From contig JAOUNW010000009.1 of the NCBI GenBank assembly GCA_029880755.1, positions 1 through 25,955 on the forward strand: DNA of 25,955 nt, in the 5' to 3' direction. The number at the start of each line of letters is the position of its first letter. Position 1 is the stretch's first letter. Both the position numbers and the translations under genes were made by a program. The notes beneath the pieces were generated by a model that saw only the letters and a list, made by a program, of their open reading frames with translations, did not search any database and had not been told where the DNA came from. Of this stretch, positions 1 to 8,412 are shown in pieces. The DNA comes from Gammaproteobacteria bacterium (GTDB lineage Bacteria; Pseudomonadota; Gammaproteobacteria; Acidiferrobacterales; SZUA-150).

Positions 1-1
1 A

Positions 2-1477
2 AGTACAGCAGCGCGTGGGGCTGTTTACAAACATAGTGGCGGTGTGCCCAGACTTATCAATTTGCTCTGCGATACAGCGCTGGTATATGGATATGCTGAA
101 CAGGCAAAGGTGGTTGATGAGCGTATTGTCAACGATGTTGTCATGGAACGGGGCAAGCACGGTATGTTGCCTAAATTTAGAGACATCGCCGCTGTGGACG
201 ATGCGGAAATACTCGATAATTTATCCGAGATCATTGTTGAATCTCAAGAATTTGAGAAGGAAGTTTCTCAGCAAGAAAATGAGCAGACGGAAATGCCTGT
301 TGCAGCTAGCAGCGGTCGCGGTACGTCGTCACTGCACGTAATATCAGGGTATGGATCAAATACAAGTCGCCGTACCTTCTCGAATGCCTCACCGGATAAC
401 AATAACCGGGCGGAACATGTCACACAGACAGCCGAAGAGAGCGAAACAAAAATAACGGATATCGACAAAGAAAGATCAGAAAACGACTCTGCTGCAGCTG
501 AAGTCGCTAAACTTGTCCGCGAGGGATCCAAAAAGGATGAGTCAGTATCGACAGAAAAAGACTTCTCCGGAAATATCGCTGGTGATCATTCCTTTATATC
601 TCAGCCCAGGGCAGAGACTTTTGAAGAATTTGATGAAGTAATTGAAAATAATAAAAATAATAAACTCTCAGAAGCAGAAGATGTTAGCTTTAGGGAGGCG
701 GAGCCAAGTGTAATGAATCGTGACAATCATGTGCCATATAAGAGTGACATTATTCCGGTACAGCAGCCAGCCCGGAGCCCGGCTAGCGGGTTAAGTGTTG
801 GTATCCTGGGTTTCGCTTTTGGGTTGCTGTTAGCGACAGTAGTTCTAATTTTTACCTTTACTCGCGGTGGTTTTAATTCGACTCAAGAGGTAGTTAAGAA
901 AGAAACTAAATCTAGCCCTGTCACCGAGCAATTAAGCCAAACAGATCCGAATACCACAGCGCTGGAATCCCTGCAGCGGGAGCGCGATGCAGCGTTGGCT
1001 GAAGCTCGCGCCCTGCAGCGGGAGCGCGATGCAGCGTTGGCTGTGGCTAAGGCCCAACAAGATCTGCGAGAGGCTGAGTTAAAAGCTGAACAAGCCAGGA
1101 AGCGGGAAGCACTGGCTGCTGCCCAGGCAGTCAATGCGCGGGAACGCGCCCGTGCAGCAGAGTTAGAGGCTGAACTTGCCCGTAAACGTGATCAGGCGAA
1201 AATCATTTCGTCTGAGTCTTCACAAGAGAATGTGGCAGTTGAATCGGCAGGCTCGGGATTGCGATCCATTGAGGAAGAGAAGACACCAAATGCTGTCAGC
1301 AACACGCCCGGGTCGGAGTTTGTAACCGTTCAACCCGCTGCGCCCGTTGTGGTCGTACCCGAGCAGATCACTGCTGAGCCAACAATTAACCATAGTATTA
1401 ACAAAAAGGCAGAGAGCTTTTCGCCAGATCCCTGCAAAGGGCCCTCGGCAGTATTTTTGTCGACCTGTAAAAAATAA
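2..1477 (+). CDS. GspA/ExeA-like AAA+ ATPase, C-terminal part (5' truncated by window edge)
   Basis: The frame is open to the left edge of the window, so the N-terminus is missing; the GTG at 44 is internal. The first residues (HSGGVPRLINLLCDTALVYG, nt 32-91) match the end of the AAA+ module of the GspA/ExeA secretion-ATPase family, including the PEP-CTERM-locus ATPases. After it comes a long acidic, Ser/Glu/Asn-rich linker, one membrane helix (nt 791-868, LSVGILGFAFGLLLATVVLI), then an Ala/Arg/Glu-rich coiled coil (about nt 955-1195) and a low-complexity tail ending with two cysteines ten residues apart (nt about 1432-1470). Topology would be cytoplasmic ATPase, single membrane pass, periplasmic coiled coil. 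I see no peptidoglycan-binding domain like that of classical GspA. By family, these ATPases help assemble envelope secretion or polysaccharide export machinery; which one cannot be told without the upstream genes. Confidence 0.8.
   Translation, partial: STAARGAVYKHSGGVPRLINLLCDTALVYGYAEQAKVVDERIVNDVVMERGKHGMLPKFRDIAAVDDAEILDNLSEIIVESQEFEKEVSQQENEQTEMPVAASSGRGTSSLHVISGYGSNTSRRTFSNASPDNNNRAEHVTQTAEESETKITDIDKERSENDSAAAEVAKLVREGSKKDESVSTEKDFSGNIAGDHSFISQPRAETFEEFDEVIENNKNNKLSEAEDVSFREAEPSVMNRDNHVPYKSDIIPVQQPARSPASGLSVGILGFAFGLLLATVVLIFTFTRGGFNSTQEVVKKETKSSPVTEQLSQTDPNTTALESLQRERDAALAEARALQRERDAALAVAKAQQDLREAELKAEQARKREALAAAQAVNARERARAAELEAELARKRDQAKIISSESSQENVAVESAGSGLRSIEEEKTPNAVSNTPGSEFVTVQPAAPVVVVPEQITAEPTINHSINKKAESFSPDPCKGPSAVFLSTCKK
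971..1043 (+). repeat. 42-bp-period tandem repeat in the ATPase coiled coil
   Basis: Two 31-bp identical blocks start at 971 and 1013 (each beginning ctgcagcgggagcgcgat). The 42-bp period is in frame and encodes two 14-residue units, LQRERDAALAEARA and LQRERDAALAVAKA. A 14-residue period is two heptads, so copy-number change would lengthen the coiled coil without breaking register. Near-identity at DNA level suggests recent duplication. Confidence 0.9.
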
Positions 1478-1533
1478 AAAACCCAAACATCACTGTTTTG
1501 CCTGAATCGGGCGCCCTTCGCGACAGGTGATTT

Positions 1534-1568
1534 AAAAACCCCAGCATTTCCACTATGCAGGGGTTTTT
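1534..1568 (+). terminator. Rho-independent terminator after the ATPase gene
   Basis: The stem pairs aaaaaccccagcat with atgcaggggttttt (one A-A mismatch), loop ttccact, ending in a five-T run. It lies 57 bases past the ATPase stop codon. The A-tract on the left also makes it potentially bidirectional. Confidence 0.8.
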
Positions 1569-1721
1569 CTGCTGCTTGACCGTCTAACCCAAACAAACTA
1601 TTCATTATCTATAAACACAAAAAATTATTTCATATTATTTACATGGAATAAAGAAATTGGCCTATAGCTGCAATGCCTAAACTGGTTGTTGCTCGACCAC
1701 TAGTACCCGGAGGCACTAATT

Positions 1722-2138
1722 ATGAAACTGGCAACTCACTGCCTTTTATTTGTTGTTTTTGTGGCGTTTTCCCTTGGTATAAACGCGGAGGATAAGATCT
1801 CTCCCCAGGATGTTCCCGGTGCCAGGACTATTACTGCAGCTGAAGCCAAAAAGCTGTTTGATCGGGAGGTGGAATTTGTCGACGTGCGTAATGACAAGGA
1901 CTGGGATGCCGGTAGAATTCCCGGGGCGATTCATCTGGATTTAAAAAAATCCTTTACTGAAGAGGAGCTCGCCAAGATCGTCGGCAAAGACACGGAAGTC
2001 GTAATCTATTGTAATGGGCCAAAATGTCTGCGCAGCTCAGAGGCTTCTGCTCTTGCGGTCAAGTGGGGATATAAAAAGATATTCTATTTTCGTGGCGGTA
2101 TCCCGGATTGGAAGGCGGCCAGCTATCCCATTGAATAA
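1722..2138 (+). CDS. Exported rhodanese-domain protein
   Basis: 138 aa. Residues 1-22 form a signal peptide, so the protein should be periplasmic. Residues about 36-136 are a single rhodanese fold: the FVDVRNDKDWDAGRIPGAIH motif, the catalytic-loop strand VVIYC with Cys97, and the terminal FRGGIPDW motif. The active loop reads CNGPKCLRS, with a second cysteine (Cys102) and a loop longer than the usual six-residue CxxxxR. By family it would move sulfane sulfur or act in thiol redox, but substrate is unknown. The start is supported by a GGAGG at 1709-1713. A chemoreceptor gene begins 17 bases after the stop, so the two are probably co-transcribed. Confidence 0.88.
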   Translation: MKLATHCLLFVVFVAFSLGINAEDKISPQDVPGARTITAAEAKKLFDREVEFVDVRNDKDWDAGRIPGAIHLDLKKSFTEEELAKIVGKDTEVVIYCNGPKCLRSSEASALAVKWGYKKIFYFRGGIPDWKAASYPIE

Positions 2139-2155
2139 AGTGCTATCAGGCTAAT

Positions 2156-3967
2156 ATGACTCTAGGATCCCGGGTCAGCTTTGTTGCCAGTGCAACCATC
2201 TTAATGGTGGTCGCCATAATTATCATTGATGCGCGTCTGACTATTGCCAAAATCGAAGACCGATTCCGGGACCAGGCAATTCTGGGAAAAAGTGTGTTAT
2301 GGCAGAAGATCATTAACAATGAAGCAGATCTTATGAGAGCCAATACCCGCAGTCTAATACGAGACAGGGAAACGCTGACCGCACTGAAAAATGGCGATAC
2401 GGCAGCTCTGGCTGAAACCGCTGTAACTACCTACAACCTATTAAGCTCAAGCGGCATATTAAGTCGGTTGCAAATCGCGGATCTAAAAGGGGATATTGTA
2501 TTTTCCAGTCCTCATTCCTATTCAGGTAAAACAGAAAAACAAAGTGTAAAGTCAGCCCTGGCAAAAGGAAAAGTGTATCAGGGCATTGAGCAAGATGATG
2601 ATGGCAGACTGGTGGTTTCCACGTCGTTCCCGCTGTATTCCCGAGGCAATCCCATAGGTGTGGGTGTCTTCATGCGTGAATTGCAGGAGGCTATAAACGA
2701 CTTCAAAAAAAACGACCAATCTGAAAATTTTATCATAAGTGGAAATAGTGAGTCTTTGTATAGCACGACAGATAACATGTTCTCGCAGCTTGAAGTGGAC
2801 TTGCCGGCTCTTGGTGAAAACGCTGTCGAGGTGAAAAAATTACAAAGCACTTATTATTCTGTTGTAGTAATTCCCATCAAAGATTCCATCGGTGAACCTG
2901 TTGCTCATTTAGTGAGTGCCAGGGACCATACAGCAAGCTACGCCGCCGAGGAGTTGTTGATCAGAATTACCTATACGTTTAATGGCATACTATTAATATG
3001 CGCAGTGGCTGCACTGTTCTGGTATTTAAAAGTTATAATGAGGCCGCTGATAACGGTTACCACCGCCTTGGAGGAAATAGCTGATGGAGAGGGAGATTTG
3101 ACTCAAAGATTAAAGGTCGTGGGTACTGATGAATTGATTCGTCTGGCACATGCATTTAACAAGTTTGTGAACAAAATCGAAAATGTTGTACTGCGCGCCC
3201 GCAGCGACCTTAAATCTATTACAAATTATTCCAAACAAACCGCAACGGGCAACGCGGAACTGTCGCTGCGCAATGAGCGCCAGTCCAGTGATCTCGAAAA
3301 AACATCAATGGCTATGAGAGACATCACAGAATCAGTTAAACACAATGCCGAAAGTGCGGAAAAGGCATCTGGGGCGGCAGAGTCTGCCAGGCAAAAGGCG
3401 CAGGAAGGCGCTCTCGCGTTAACAAATGCGATTGGCGCGGTCACCAGTATCGACAGCAGCAGCACGAAAATGGGGAGCATTATCAAGGTTATTGACGATA
3501 TAGCTTTTCAAACCAACTTACTGGCGTTAAATGCCGCTGTCGAGGCGGCGCGTGCCGGGAGTTCGGGCAAAGGTTTTGCTGTTGTTGCCAGCGAGGTGAG
3601 AAATTTGGCGCAGAGGTCCGCTTCAGCAGCGAAGGAAATAAGCGGTTTAATTAAAACAAACATGGAGAATGCCAAGACTGGTGCTGAGCTGGTGGAAACC
3701 TCAGGAGAAACTCTGTCAGAGATTGTGGGCGAGATACATAATGTCGCCAGGGACATTGACCAAATCGCCCGTATATGCCGGGAGCAGGCAAACGGAATCG
3801 ACAAGGTTAATGCATCGGTTATGAATATTGAGGAAACGACCAAGGAAAATGCCGCAATGGTCGAGCAAATCGCAGAAGCAAGTGCGGCCATGATGCGCCA
3901 CTCCAGCGAGTTATCCGAGGTGATGAGCTTCTTCCGGGTCGGAGCAGGAAAATCTTTACAACACTGA
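2156..3967 (+). CDS. Methyl-accepting chemotaxis protein
   Basis: 603 aa transmembrane chemoreceptor. Membrane helix 1 is at residues about 6-26; a roughly 240-residue periplasmic sensor follows, of Cache-like size (inferred from size and position, not from a motif); helix 2 is at about 270-292; HAMP spans about 293-345; then the cytoplasmic signalling domain. The highly conserved hairpin tip is clear from about residue 447 (DDIAFQTNLLALNAAVEAAR followed by GFAVVASEVRNLA). The C-terminus (FRVGAGKSLQH) lacks the NWETF-type pentapeptide that recruits CheR/CheB in some receptors. Ligand is unknown. It sits 17 bases behind the exported rhodanese gene, which hints at a link with sulfur or redox sensing, but this is only positional. 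The start has a short CAGG at 2147-2150. Confidence 0.93.
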   Translation: MTLGSRVSFVASATILMVVAIIIIDARLTIAKIEDRFRDQAILGKSVLWQKIINNEADLMRANTRSLIRDRETLTALKNGDTAALAETAVTTYNLLSSSGILSRLQIADLKGDIVFSSPHSYSGKTEKQSVKSALAKGKVYQGIEQDDDGRLVVSTSFPLYSRGNPIGVGVFMRELQEAINDFKKNDQSENFIISGNSESLYSTTDNMFSQLEVDLPALGENAVEVKKLQSTYYSVVVIPIKDSIGEPVAHLVSARDHTASYAAEELLIRITYTFNGILLICAVAALFWYLKVIMRPLITVTTALEEIADGEGDLTQRLKVVGTDELIRLAHAFNKFVNKIENVVLRARSDLKSITNYSKQTATGNAELSLRNERQSSDLEKTSMAMRDITESVKHNAESAEKASGAAESARQKAQEGALALTNAIGAVTSIDSSSTKMGSIIKVIDDIAFQTNLLALNAAVEAARAGSSGKGFAVVASEVRNLAQRSASAAKEISGLIKTNMENAKTGAELVETSGETLSEIVGEIHNVARDIDQIARICREQANGIDKVNASVMNIEETTKENAAMVEQIAEASAAMMRHSSELSEVMSFFRVGAGKSLQH

Positions 3968-4049
3968 GCCGGCCGCACGGTTTAGTATTTTATAAGCGCG
4001 GACAGCGTGGTATCCACCACAAACAGTCTGAGGAGTTGCAAATACGTGA

Positions 4050-4622
4050 TTAGGACTCTGATCTGGCGCCGTAAAAGGCCCTCATGGTACTGCCCACAAC
4101 AGTGCCTGCCTCAGTAGCAAAGTTCTGTAGTGACAAAGCATTTTCTTTCGAAAACTGTGTTGTTTCTTTAGGCGCTATTGCAAGTATAGCGCCAAGCAAT
4201 TGAGACTTATGCATTAGCGGGGCCATTAGCACCGCTGCGCATGTACGCGAGCTGAGACACGGGCGCGAATCGCTGATTGGATTTTCAAGGATCTGCAAAT
4301 CCTGGAGCACCTGGCCACAAAAATCGTCGCTAAGGGAAATGGTTTTGCCTACGAGCCGCTCCTTGTGAAAACCCCAGCCGGAAACATAAGTATAGTGGGT
4401 GTGTTCACAATTTAGCATTGGGATCAGGATGGTATTGGCTGAAACTAGGTGATGCGCATATTGGGATGTCGCCAAGAGTAGCTCATCCGGCCATAATTGC
4501 TTGTTTGGTCTCGCCCTAAAAGGAGTCTGGCGCGCAGATTTTTGGTAAACCAAGGAGGCTCGTATTAGTGTTGGCTCCAAAGGTTTAACATCGATTTGTT
4601 GTTGTGCTTTTTGGCGCTGCAT
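4050..4622 (-). CDS. GAF-domain protein
   Basis: 190 aa, soluble. After a basic, Gln-rich N-terminal segment (about residues 1-45), residues about 48-180 form one GAF domain: the HTHYTYVSGWGF strand, the LSDDFCGQVLQ helix, the CAAVLMAPLMHKSQLLGAIL strands and the closing FSKENALSLQNFATEAGTVV helix. There is no attached kinase, GGDEF or HD domain, so it is probably a stand-alone ligand-binding or regulatory subunit; ligand is unknown. A ribosome binding site AAAGGA lies about 9 bases before the ATG. It is convergent with the chemoreceptor gene. A related GAF domain starts the gene at the right edge of the window. Confidence 0.8.
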   Translation of the reverse strand: MQRQKAQQQIDVKPLEPTLIRASLVYQKSARQTPFRARPNKQLWPDELLLATSQYAHHLVSANTILIPMLNCEHTHYTYVSGWGFHKERLVGKTISLSDDFCGQVLQDLQILENPISDSRPCLSSRTCAAVLMAPLMHKSQLLGAILAIAPKETTQFSKENALSLQNFATEAGTVVGSTMRAFYGARSES

Positions 4623-4972
4623 TGATTATTGTCCTTTTTCCATTTATATAGTGTTTCAATTTCCCCGTTGAATTACCGGACTAGATATAGCACATCATTT
4701 TCAGTTATCCAGGTGTGCGCAAGAAAGAAAACAGAGCGCCTGATTTTATAGCCGGTATTAGCCAAGCTTCTAGCTTAACCCTACAATAAATTGCGTATTG
4801 GTCCTGGTGAGGAGTCGGCCGGTGTCCGCAGAGAGGGGCAAAGCCATGGGTATTCCGCGAGTTGCTGTTACAGGCGCCATTTTGCGTGCCATGAGCTCTT
4901 TGAAAGCTCGACCACCGCAGTGCTATGAAAGGCAGGCGATTTGTACTTTTAAAAATGAAAACCAGTACAGTG
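4623..4972. other. Non-coding stretch between MarR and GAF genes
   Basis: About 350 bases without a convincing gene. Short open frames exist in several registers (for example a 40-codon minus frame at 4770-4892 with AAAGAG before its ATG), but none resembles a family I recognise. The part 4800-4930 has higher G+C than its flanks and is open on both strands, so it could be a decayed gene fragment. The 4623-4680 end probably holds the promoter of the GAF gene. I see no clear terminator for the MarR gene. Confidence 0.4.
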
Positions 4973-5449
4973 TTATGAGCCGGGGTTAGAAAGTCCCTTC
5001 CACTGCTGCTGGTCAAAGTAGGCGTAAATTGCTTTAAGGGTTTTGACTGTGTTATCCAGATCATGGTGAGAAAATTCACCGGAGGCTTTTTTAAAAATAG
5101 CGGCCTCACGTTGTTCCATGGTTTTGAAGATACGCCTTCCAAGAGCAGTCATGGCCAGCAATTGTGATCTTTTATGAAGCGGATTGCTCCTTGCTTCGAT
5201 AAGTCCGAGCTCAAGCAATTCGTTAACGACTCGCTGGACATGCTGACGGGAAACCGATAAGTCTTGCGCAATTCGGGGGACTGTCTGTTCTCCCATTTTC
5301 TCCAGGCATTCCAGGACAGCTCGACGGCTGCTTGAAATGCCCAAATCCTGATGCAGCTCATTGACTTCGCTACCCAGCGCCTGAAACAATCGGCGTGTTT
5401 CGTGAATAACTTCATTCAGTGCTGTTTGTTGTTTTTGTTCCATTTCCAT
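4973..5449 (-). CDS. MarR-family transcriptional regulator
   Basis: 158 aa. The winged helix-turn-helix is clear at about residues 45-115: ISSSRRAVLECLEKMGEQTV, then IAQDLSVSRQHVQRVVNELL as the recognition region, and a wing with NPLHKRSQLLAMTALG. Flanking helices form the usual MarR dimer interface. These regulators usually repress neighbouring or own promoters and respond to small phenolic or oxidising ligands. It is divergent from corA (123-base gap), so it may act on that intergenic region, but I see no clear palindromic operator there. Two in-frame ATGs six bases apart (MEMEQ) can start translation. Confidence 0.9.
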   Translation of the reverse strand: MEMEQKQQTALNEVIHETRRLFQALGSEVNELHQDLGISSSRRAVLECLEKMGEQTVPRIAQDLSVSRQHVQRVVNELLELGLIEARSNPLHKRSQLLAMTALGRRIFKTMEQREAAIFKKASGEFSHHDLDNTVKTLKAIYAYFDQQQWKGLSNPGS

Positions 5450-5572
5450 GTCTTTGATTCATTTATGACGCGCGGATTGTTATGATTGAGGTCTCATCTG
5501 TCAAGCATGCTCTGAAAAACGCCGTTTTCCTGCCAGTATTTTTTATCAGAAGGCGCTAGCCGGGAAGAAGCC

Positions 5573-6637
5573 ATGTTAAAACCTTTGACCAGTGCATCAG
5601 AAAAAGCCGGTTTACCCCCAGGATCTCTGGTTTATGTGGGAGAAGAAGCACAGCAGGACAGCAAAATTACCGTTACGATTTATGACGCAGGCACCCTAGA
5701 AGAACAGGCGTCTGCTTCAATTGACGACATCCTGCAAATCCAGGACAAGGTAATATGGCTGTCAGTTGAGGGCCTGAAGAATGTCGAATTCATAGAGTCC
5801 TTGGGAAAGGCGTTTAATATTCATGCGCTGGTACTGGAAGATATCCTGAATACCCAGCAGCGGGCTAAATGCGAGGAATTTGACGACTACATCTATATCG
5901 TTGCAAAAGCGCTGGTGGCGGACCTGAGTGAAGGTGTCAGATACTACGATTTTGAGCAAATTAGCATCATTTTGCTTAAGAATATTGTTTTAACTTTTAA
6001 GGAAAAACAGGATGACTTGTTCCAGCCCCTTAAACAGCGCCTATCTATTTCCAGCGGAAGAATGAGGGTCTCAAATGCTGATTATCTGGCATATGTCCTG
6101 CTGGACAGTATTGTTGACCAGTACTTTTCGGTTCAAGACGATCTGGAATCCGGAATAGATATGATGGAAGAAGATTTAATAGAGCGCCCCACGCCAGAAA
6201 TGCTGGTGAGTCTGCAGCGGATCAAGCGCACATTAATCGAGTTGCGTAAGTCAGTGTCTCCCATGCGCGATGTAATGATTTTCCTTGGGCGCGCGGACTC
6301 TCCTCTCATAGAAGAAAAGACCAGAATATATCTGCGAGATATCTATGATCACGTGACGCGCATTACTGAGGACCTGGATTCAACGCGGGACCTGGTGAAT
6401 GGAATGCTTGAAATATACCTTTCTTCCATGAGTAACAAATTAAATGAAGTGATGAAGGTATTAACGGTATTCGCCTCCATATTTATACCGTTAACTTTTT
6501 TAGCAGGAATTTATGGTATGAATTTCGAGTACATGCCTGAGTTAAAATGGCGTTGGGCTTACCCGGCGCTGTGGGCAGTTTTTGTCATTACGCCGGTAGC
6601 ATTGCTCGTCTATTTCAAGAGAAGAAAGTGGTTATAA
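5573..6637 (+). CDS. corA: CorA-family divalent metal transporter
   Basis: 354 aa. The long cytoplasmic N-terminal part carries the CorA features: an acidic central region (about 90-130), the HALVLEDILNTQQRAK motif, and a long stalk helix. Two membrane helices near the C-terminus (about 293-313 and 326-346) flank the signature GMN motif at residues 315-317 (IYGMNFEYMPEL). The protein ends with the basic tail FKRRKWL. By family it is a homopentameric inner-membrane channel that takes up Mg2+ (or Co2+/Ni2+). An MscS-type channel starts 27 bases downstream, so the two are likely one operon. A GGGAAG lies close before the ATG. Confidence 0.93.
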   Translation: MLKPLTSASEKAGLPPGSLVYVGEEAQQDSKITVTIYDAGTLEEQASASIDDILQIQDKVIWLSVEGLKNVEFIESLGKAFNIHALVLEDILNTQQRAKCEEFDDYIYIVAKALVADLSEGVRYYDFEQISIILLKNIVLTFKEKQDDLFQPLKQRLSISSGRMRVSNADYLAYVLLDSIVDQYFSVQDDLESGIDMMEEDLIERPTPEMLVSLQRIKRTLIELRKSVSPMRDVMIFLGRADSPLIEEKTRIYLRDIYDHVTRITEDLDSTRDLVNGMLEIYLSSMSNKLNEVMKVLTVFASIFIPLTFLAGIYGMNFEYMPELKWRWAYPALWAVFVITPVALLVYFKRRKWL

Positions 6638-6664
6638 GGATTTACAGAATTATTTGAGACCAAC

Positions 6665-7735
6665 ATGGCCGAACTCAAGATTCTTTTTTCGAATTATTTA
6701 CCTTTCCTGGTAATTATAGCGGGAGCCTGCCTGGTGTTATGGGCGGCTCACTGGTTGTTGTTGAGAAAGCGGCTTAAATTGGGTGCCGAGGCCAGAGTGC
6801 CGAGACAACTGCTGATGCTGATCGTTATCGCTGCAGTATTGGTAGTGATGTTATTGCTAATGCCCATGTCCGAAACAACCCGAGGACAAATTCTAAGTTT
6901 ATTTGGTCTCGTGATCACGGCTGTAATCGCGTTATCGTCAACCACGTTTGTTTCTAATGCCATGGCCGGTATGATGCTGCGTATACTCAAGAGTTTTCGG
7001 CCTGGGGATTTTATTCTTATCGGCCAGGAGTTTGGTAGAGTAACAGAGCGTGGACTATTTCATACAGAAATACAAACTGAAGACCGTTATCTGACTACCC
7101 TTCCCAATCTGCATCTGATTACAAATCCAGTTACTGTTGTCGATGGCACAGGCACTATTATTTCAGCGACACTTTCCCTGGGATATGATGTACCCAGAAT
7201 AAGAGTGGACGAATTGTTAAAGAAAGCAGCGGAGGAGGCAAAACTGGAAGATCCTTTCGTGCTTATAAAGGAGCTGAATGATTACTCTGTTTCTTACAAG
7301 GTGGGTGGGTTTCTGGCCGATGTCAAGCAGTTGCTAACCATCAAATCCAACTTGAGGAAATACATATTGGATGCCTTCCATCGCAACGGTGTTGAAATTG
7401 TCTCGCCAACCTATATGAATCAGCGGCAAATTGATCCAAAGAAAAAAATTATCCCCGTCAGTCTCGGCTATGCCGAAACAAAACCTAAAAAGCCGGAAGT
7501 AGCGCCTGAGGAAATTATTTTTGATAAAGCGGAGGTGGCCGCTGAAATCGAGCAACTGCGCGATGAATACAATAGCCTTTTGCGGCAAGTAAAAGAACTG
7601 TCGGAAGCTAAAAAAACCGCGGCTGAACCTGAACAGCAACAATTGGCCTCAAAAATAGAATGGCTGGAACATAGACTCGAAGTCTTGAAAAAATTACTGG
7701 CAGCCGAAGAGGAAGCGACAGAGAAGAAGGAATAA
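6665..7735 (+). CDS. MscS-family mechanosensitive ion channel with coiled-coil tail
   Basis: 356 aa. Three membrane helices are seen: residues about 10-31, 47-67 and 75-104; the third is the pore-lining type, rich in small residues (TTFVSNAMAGMMLRI). The MscS beta domain follows (FRPGDFILIGQEFGRVTERG, then TLPNLHLITNPVTVV), and then the alpha/beta C-terminal domain. Unlike E. coli MscS (286 aa), it has an extra charged coiled coil at about residues 285-350 (EVAAEIEQLRDEYNSLLRQV). By family it opens under membrane tension and releases solutes. It lies 27 bases after corA, giving an ion and osmotic homeostasis pair. Confidence 0.9.
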   Translation: MAELKILFSNYLPFLVIIAGACLVLWAAHWLLLRKRLKLGAEARVPRQLLMLIVIAAVLVVMLLLMPMSETTRGQILSLFGLVITAVIALSSTTFVSNAMAGMMLRILKSFRPGDFILIGQEFGRVTERGLFHTEIQTEDRYLTTLPNLHLITNPVTVVDGTGTIISATLSLGYDVPRIRVDELLKKAAEEAKLEDPFVLIKELNDYSVSYKVGGFLADVKQLLTIKSNLRKYILDAFHRNGVEIVSPTYMNQRQIDPKKKIIPVSLGYAETKPKKPEVAPEEIIFDKAEVAAEIEQLRDEYNSLLRQVKELSEAKKTAAEPEQQQLASKIEWLEHRLEVLKKLLAAEEEATEKKE

Positions 7736-7751
7736 CGCCTAACTTATAAAG

Positions 7752-7793
7752 AGCCGGACGGACTTGATGGACTACAAAAAGTCCGGGCCGGCT
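7752..7793 (+). terminator. GC-rich hairpin downstream of the mscS-like gene
   Basis: agccggacggactt pairs with aagtccgggccggct with one small bulge, around a 13-base loop. It sits between two convergent genes. The T-run after it is poor (tcgctt), so termination may be weak or Rho-assisted, or the hairpin may protect the 3' end. Confidence 0.55.
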
Positions 7794-7822
7794 TCGCTTG
7801 GCATGCTATCTGGCAGTCTAGA

Positions 7823-8149
7823 TCAGGATTTTGCTAAAGTGTTCGGCTTTAGCCCCAACACATCCCAAAAATGACTGGTAAAGGCCCCGTGAACGAGGGA
7901 AAACCCCAGGGCTATTAAAATAGGGACGTAGAACAAATGTTTGTCACCCTGGTAGGTCAGCTGGGCAATGTGCTTAATCGCACCGCTGAATTCATAGAGC
8001 ATGGTGTATAATAGCGTACTGGTAATGCCGTAGAGCAGCACCTTACCGACTTGCCGGTTAAAAGCAGATTCTATTTCCGGCTTTTTGATGACGCCTGTTG
8101 CGGGGATTAGGGTCTTAAGGTGCCATTCGGCAATGTACTTCATGGGCAT
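7823..8149 (-). CDS. Small two-helix membrane protein, function unknown
   Basis: 108 aa. Not a family I can name. The N-terminal third is polar (KYIAEWHLKTLIPATGVIKK). Two likely membrane helices are at about residues 36-56 (VLLYGITSTLLYTMLYEFSG) and 72-95 (LFYVPILIALGFSLVHGAFT), joined by a short loop with QLTYQGDKH. The C-terminus is WDVLGLKPNTLAKS. The start at 8149 is favoured over the second ATG two codons on by GAGAGG ten bases upstream. It is transcribed away from the GGDEF-EAL gene after a 263-base gap containing inverted repeats, so it probably has its own promoter. Confidence 0.75.
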   Translation of the reverse strand: MPMKYIAEWHLKTLIPATGVIKKPEIESAFNRQVGKVLLYGITSTLLYTMLYEFSGAIKHIAQLTYQGDKHLFYVPILIALGFSLVHGAFTSHFWDVLGLKPNTLAKS

Positions 8150-8198
8150 TTAGTGGTTACCTCTCTTACACAAAAAGGGACAAATTTTCCCAATCAAA

Positions 8199-8295
8199 AT
8201 TCCTATAAGGAATATTAAAATTGAAAATCACTCAGTTAGGAATATATTTGCAGTGTTATTACTGCGGTGAATAAACTAATTGACGGTTAATTCAC
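8199..8295. repeat. Cluster of three short inverted repeats upstream of the small membrane protein
   Basis: ATTCCT-ATA-AGGAAT lies at 8199-8213, GCAGT-N6-ACTGC at 8250-8265, and GTGAATaAAC with GTTaATTCAC at 8267-8295. The stretch 8150-8412 is AT-rich and non-coding. None has a T-run typical of a terminator. They may be operator sites or RNA hairpins for the gene ending at 7823; the assignment is inference. Confidence 0.4.
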
Positions 8296-8412
8296 TATTA
8301 GTACAGCATCATTATCGGAAATAAATCGGAAAAATACTAATGAAACCTAGCGTTAGATTATTCTTATATGGAATATTTAATCCTGGCTCGCCCTTTTTGT
8401 GCCACGGATCGG

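Noticed and set aside
1330..1605. 91-codon minus frame crossing the ATPase terminator
   Set aside because: It reads through a clear terminator hairpin and has no ribosome binding site or family resemblance.
3508..3978. 156-codon frame antisense to the chemoreceptor
   Set aside because: It mirrors the highly conserved receptor hairpin; open antisense frames are common opposite such Ala-rich coding sequence.
4705..5142. 145-codon minus-strand open frame
   Set aside because: It overlaps most of the well-supported MarR gene in another frame and its remainder has no recognisable protein pattern.
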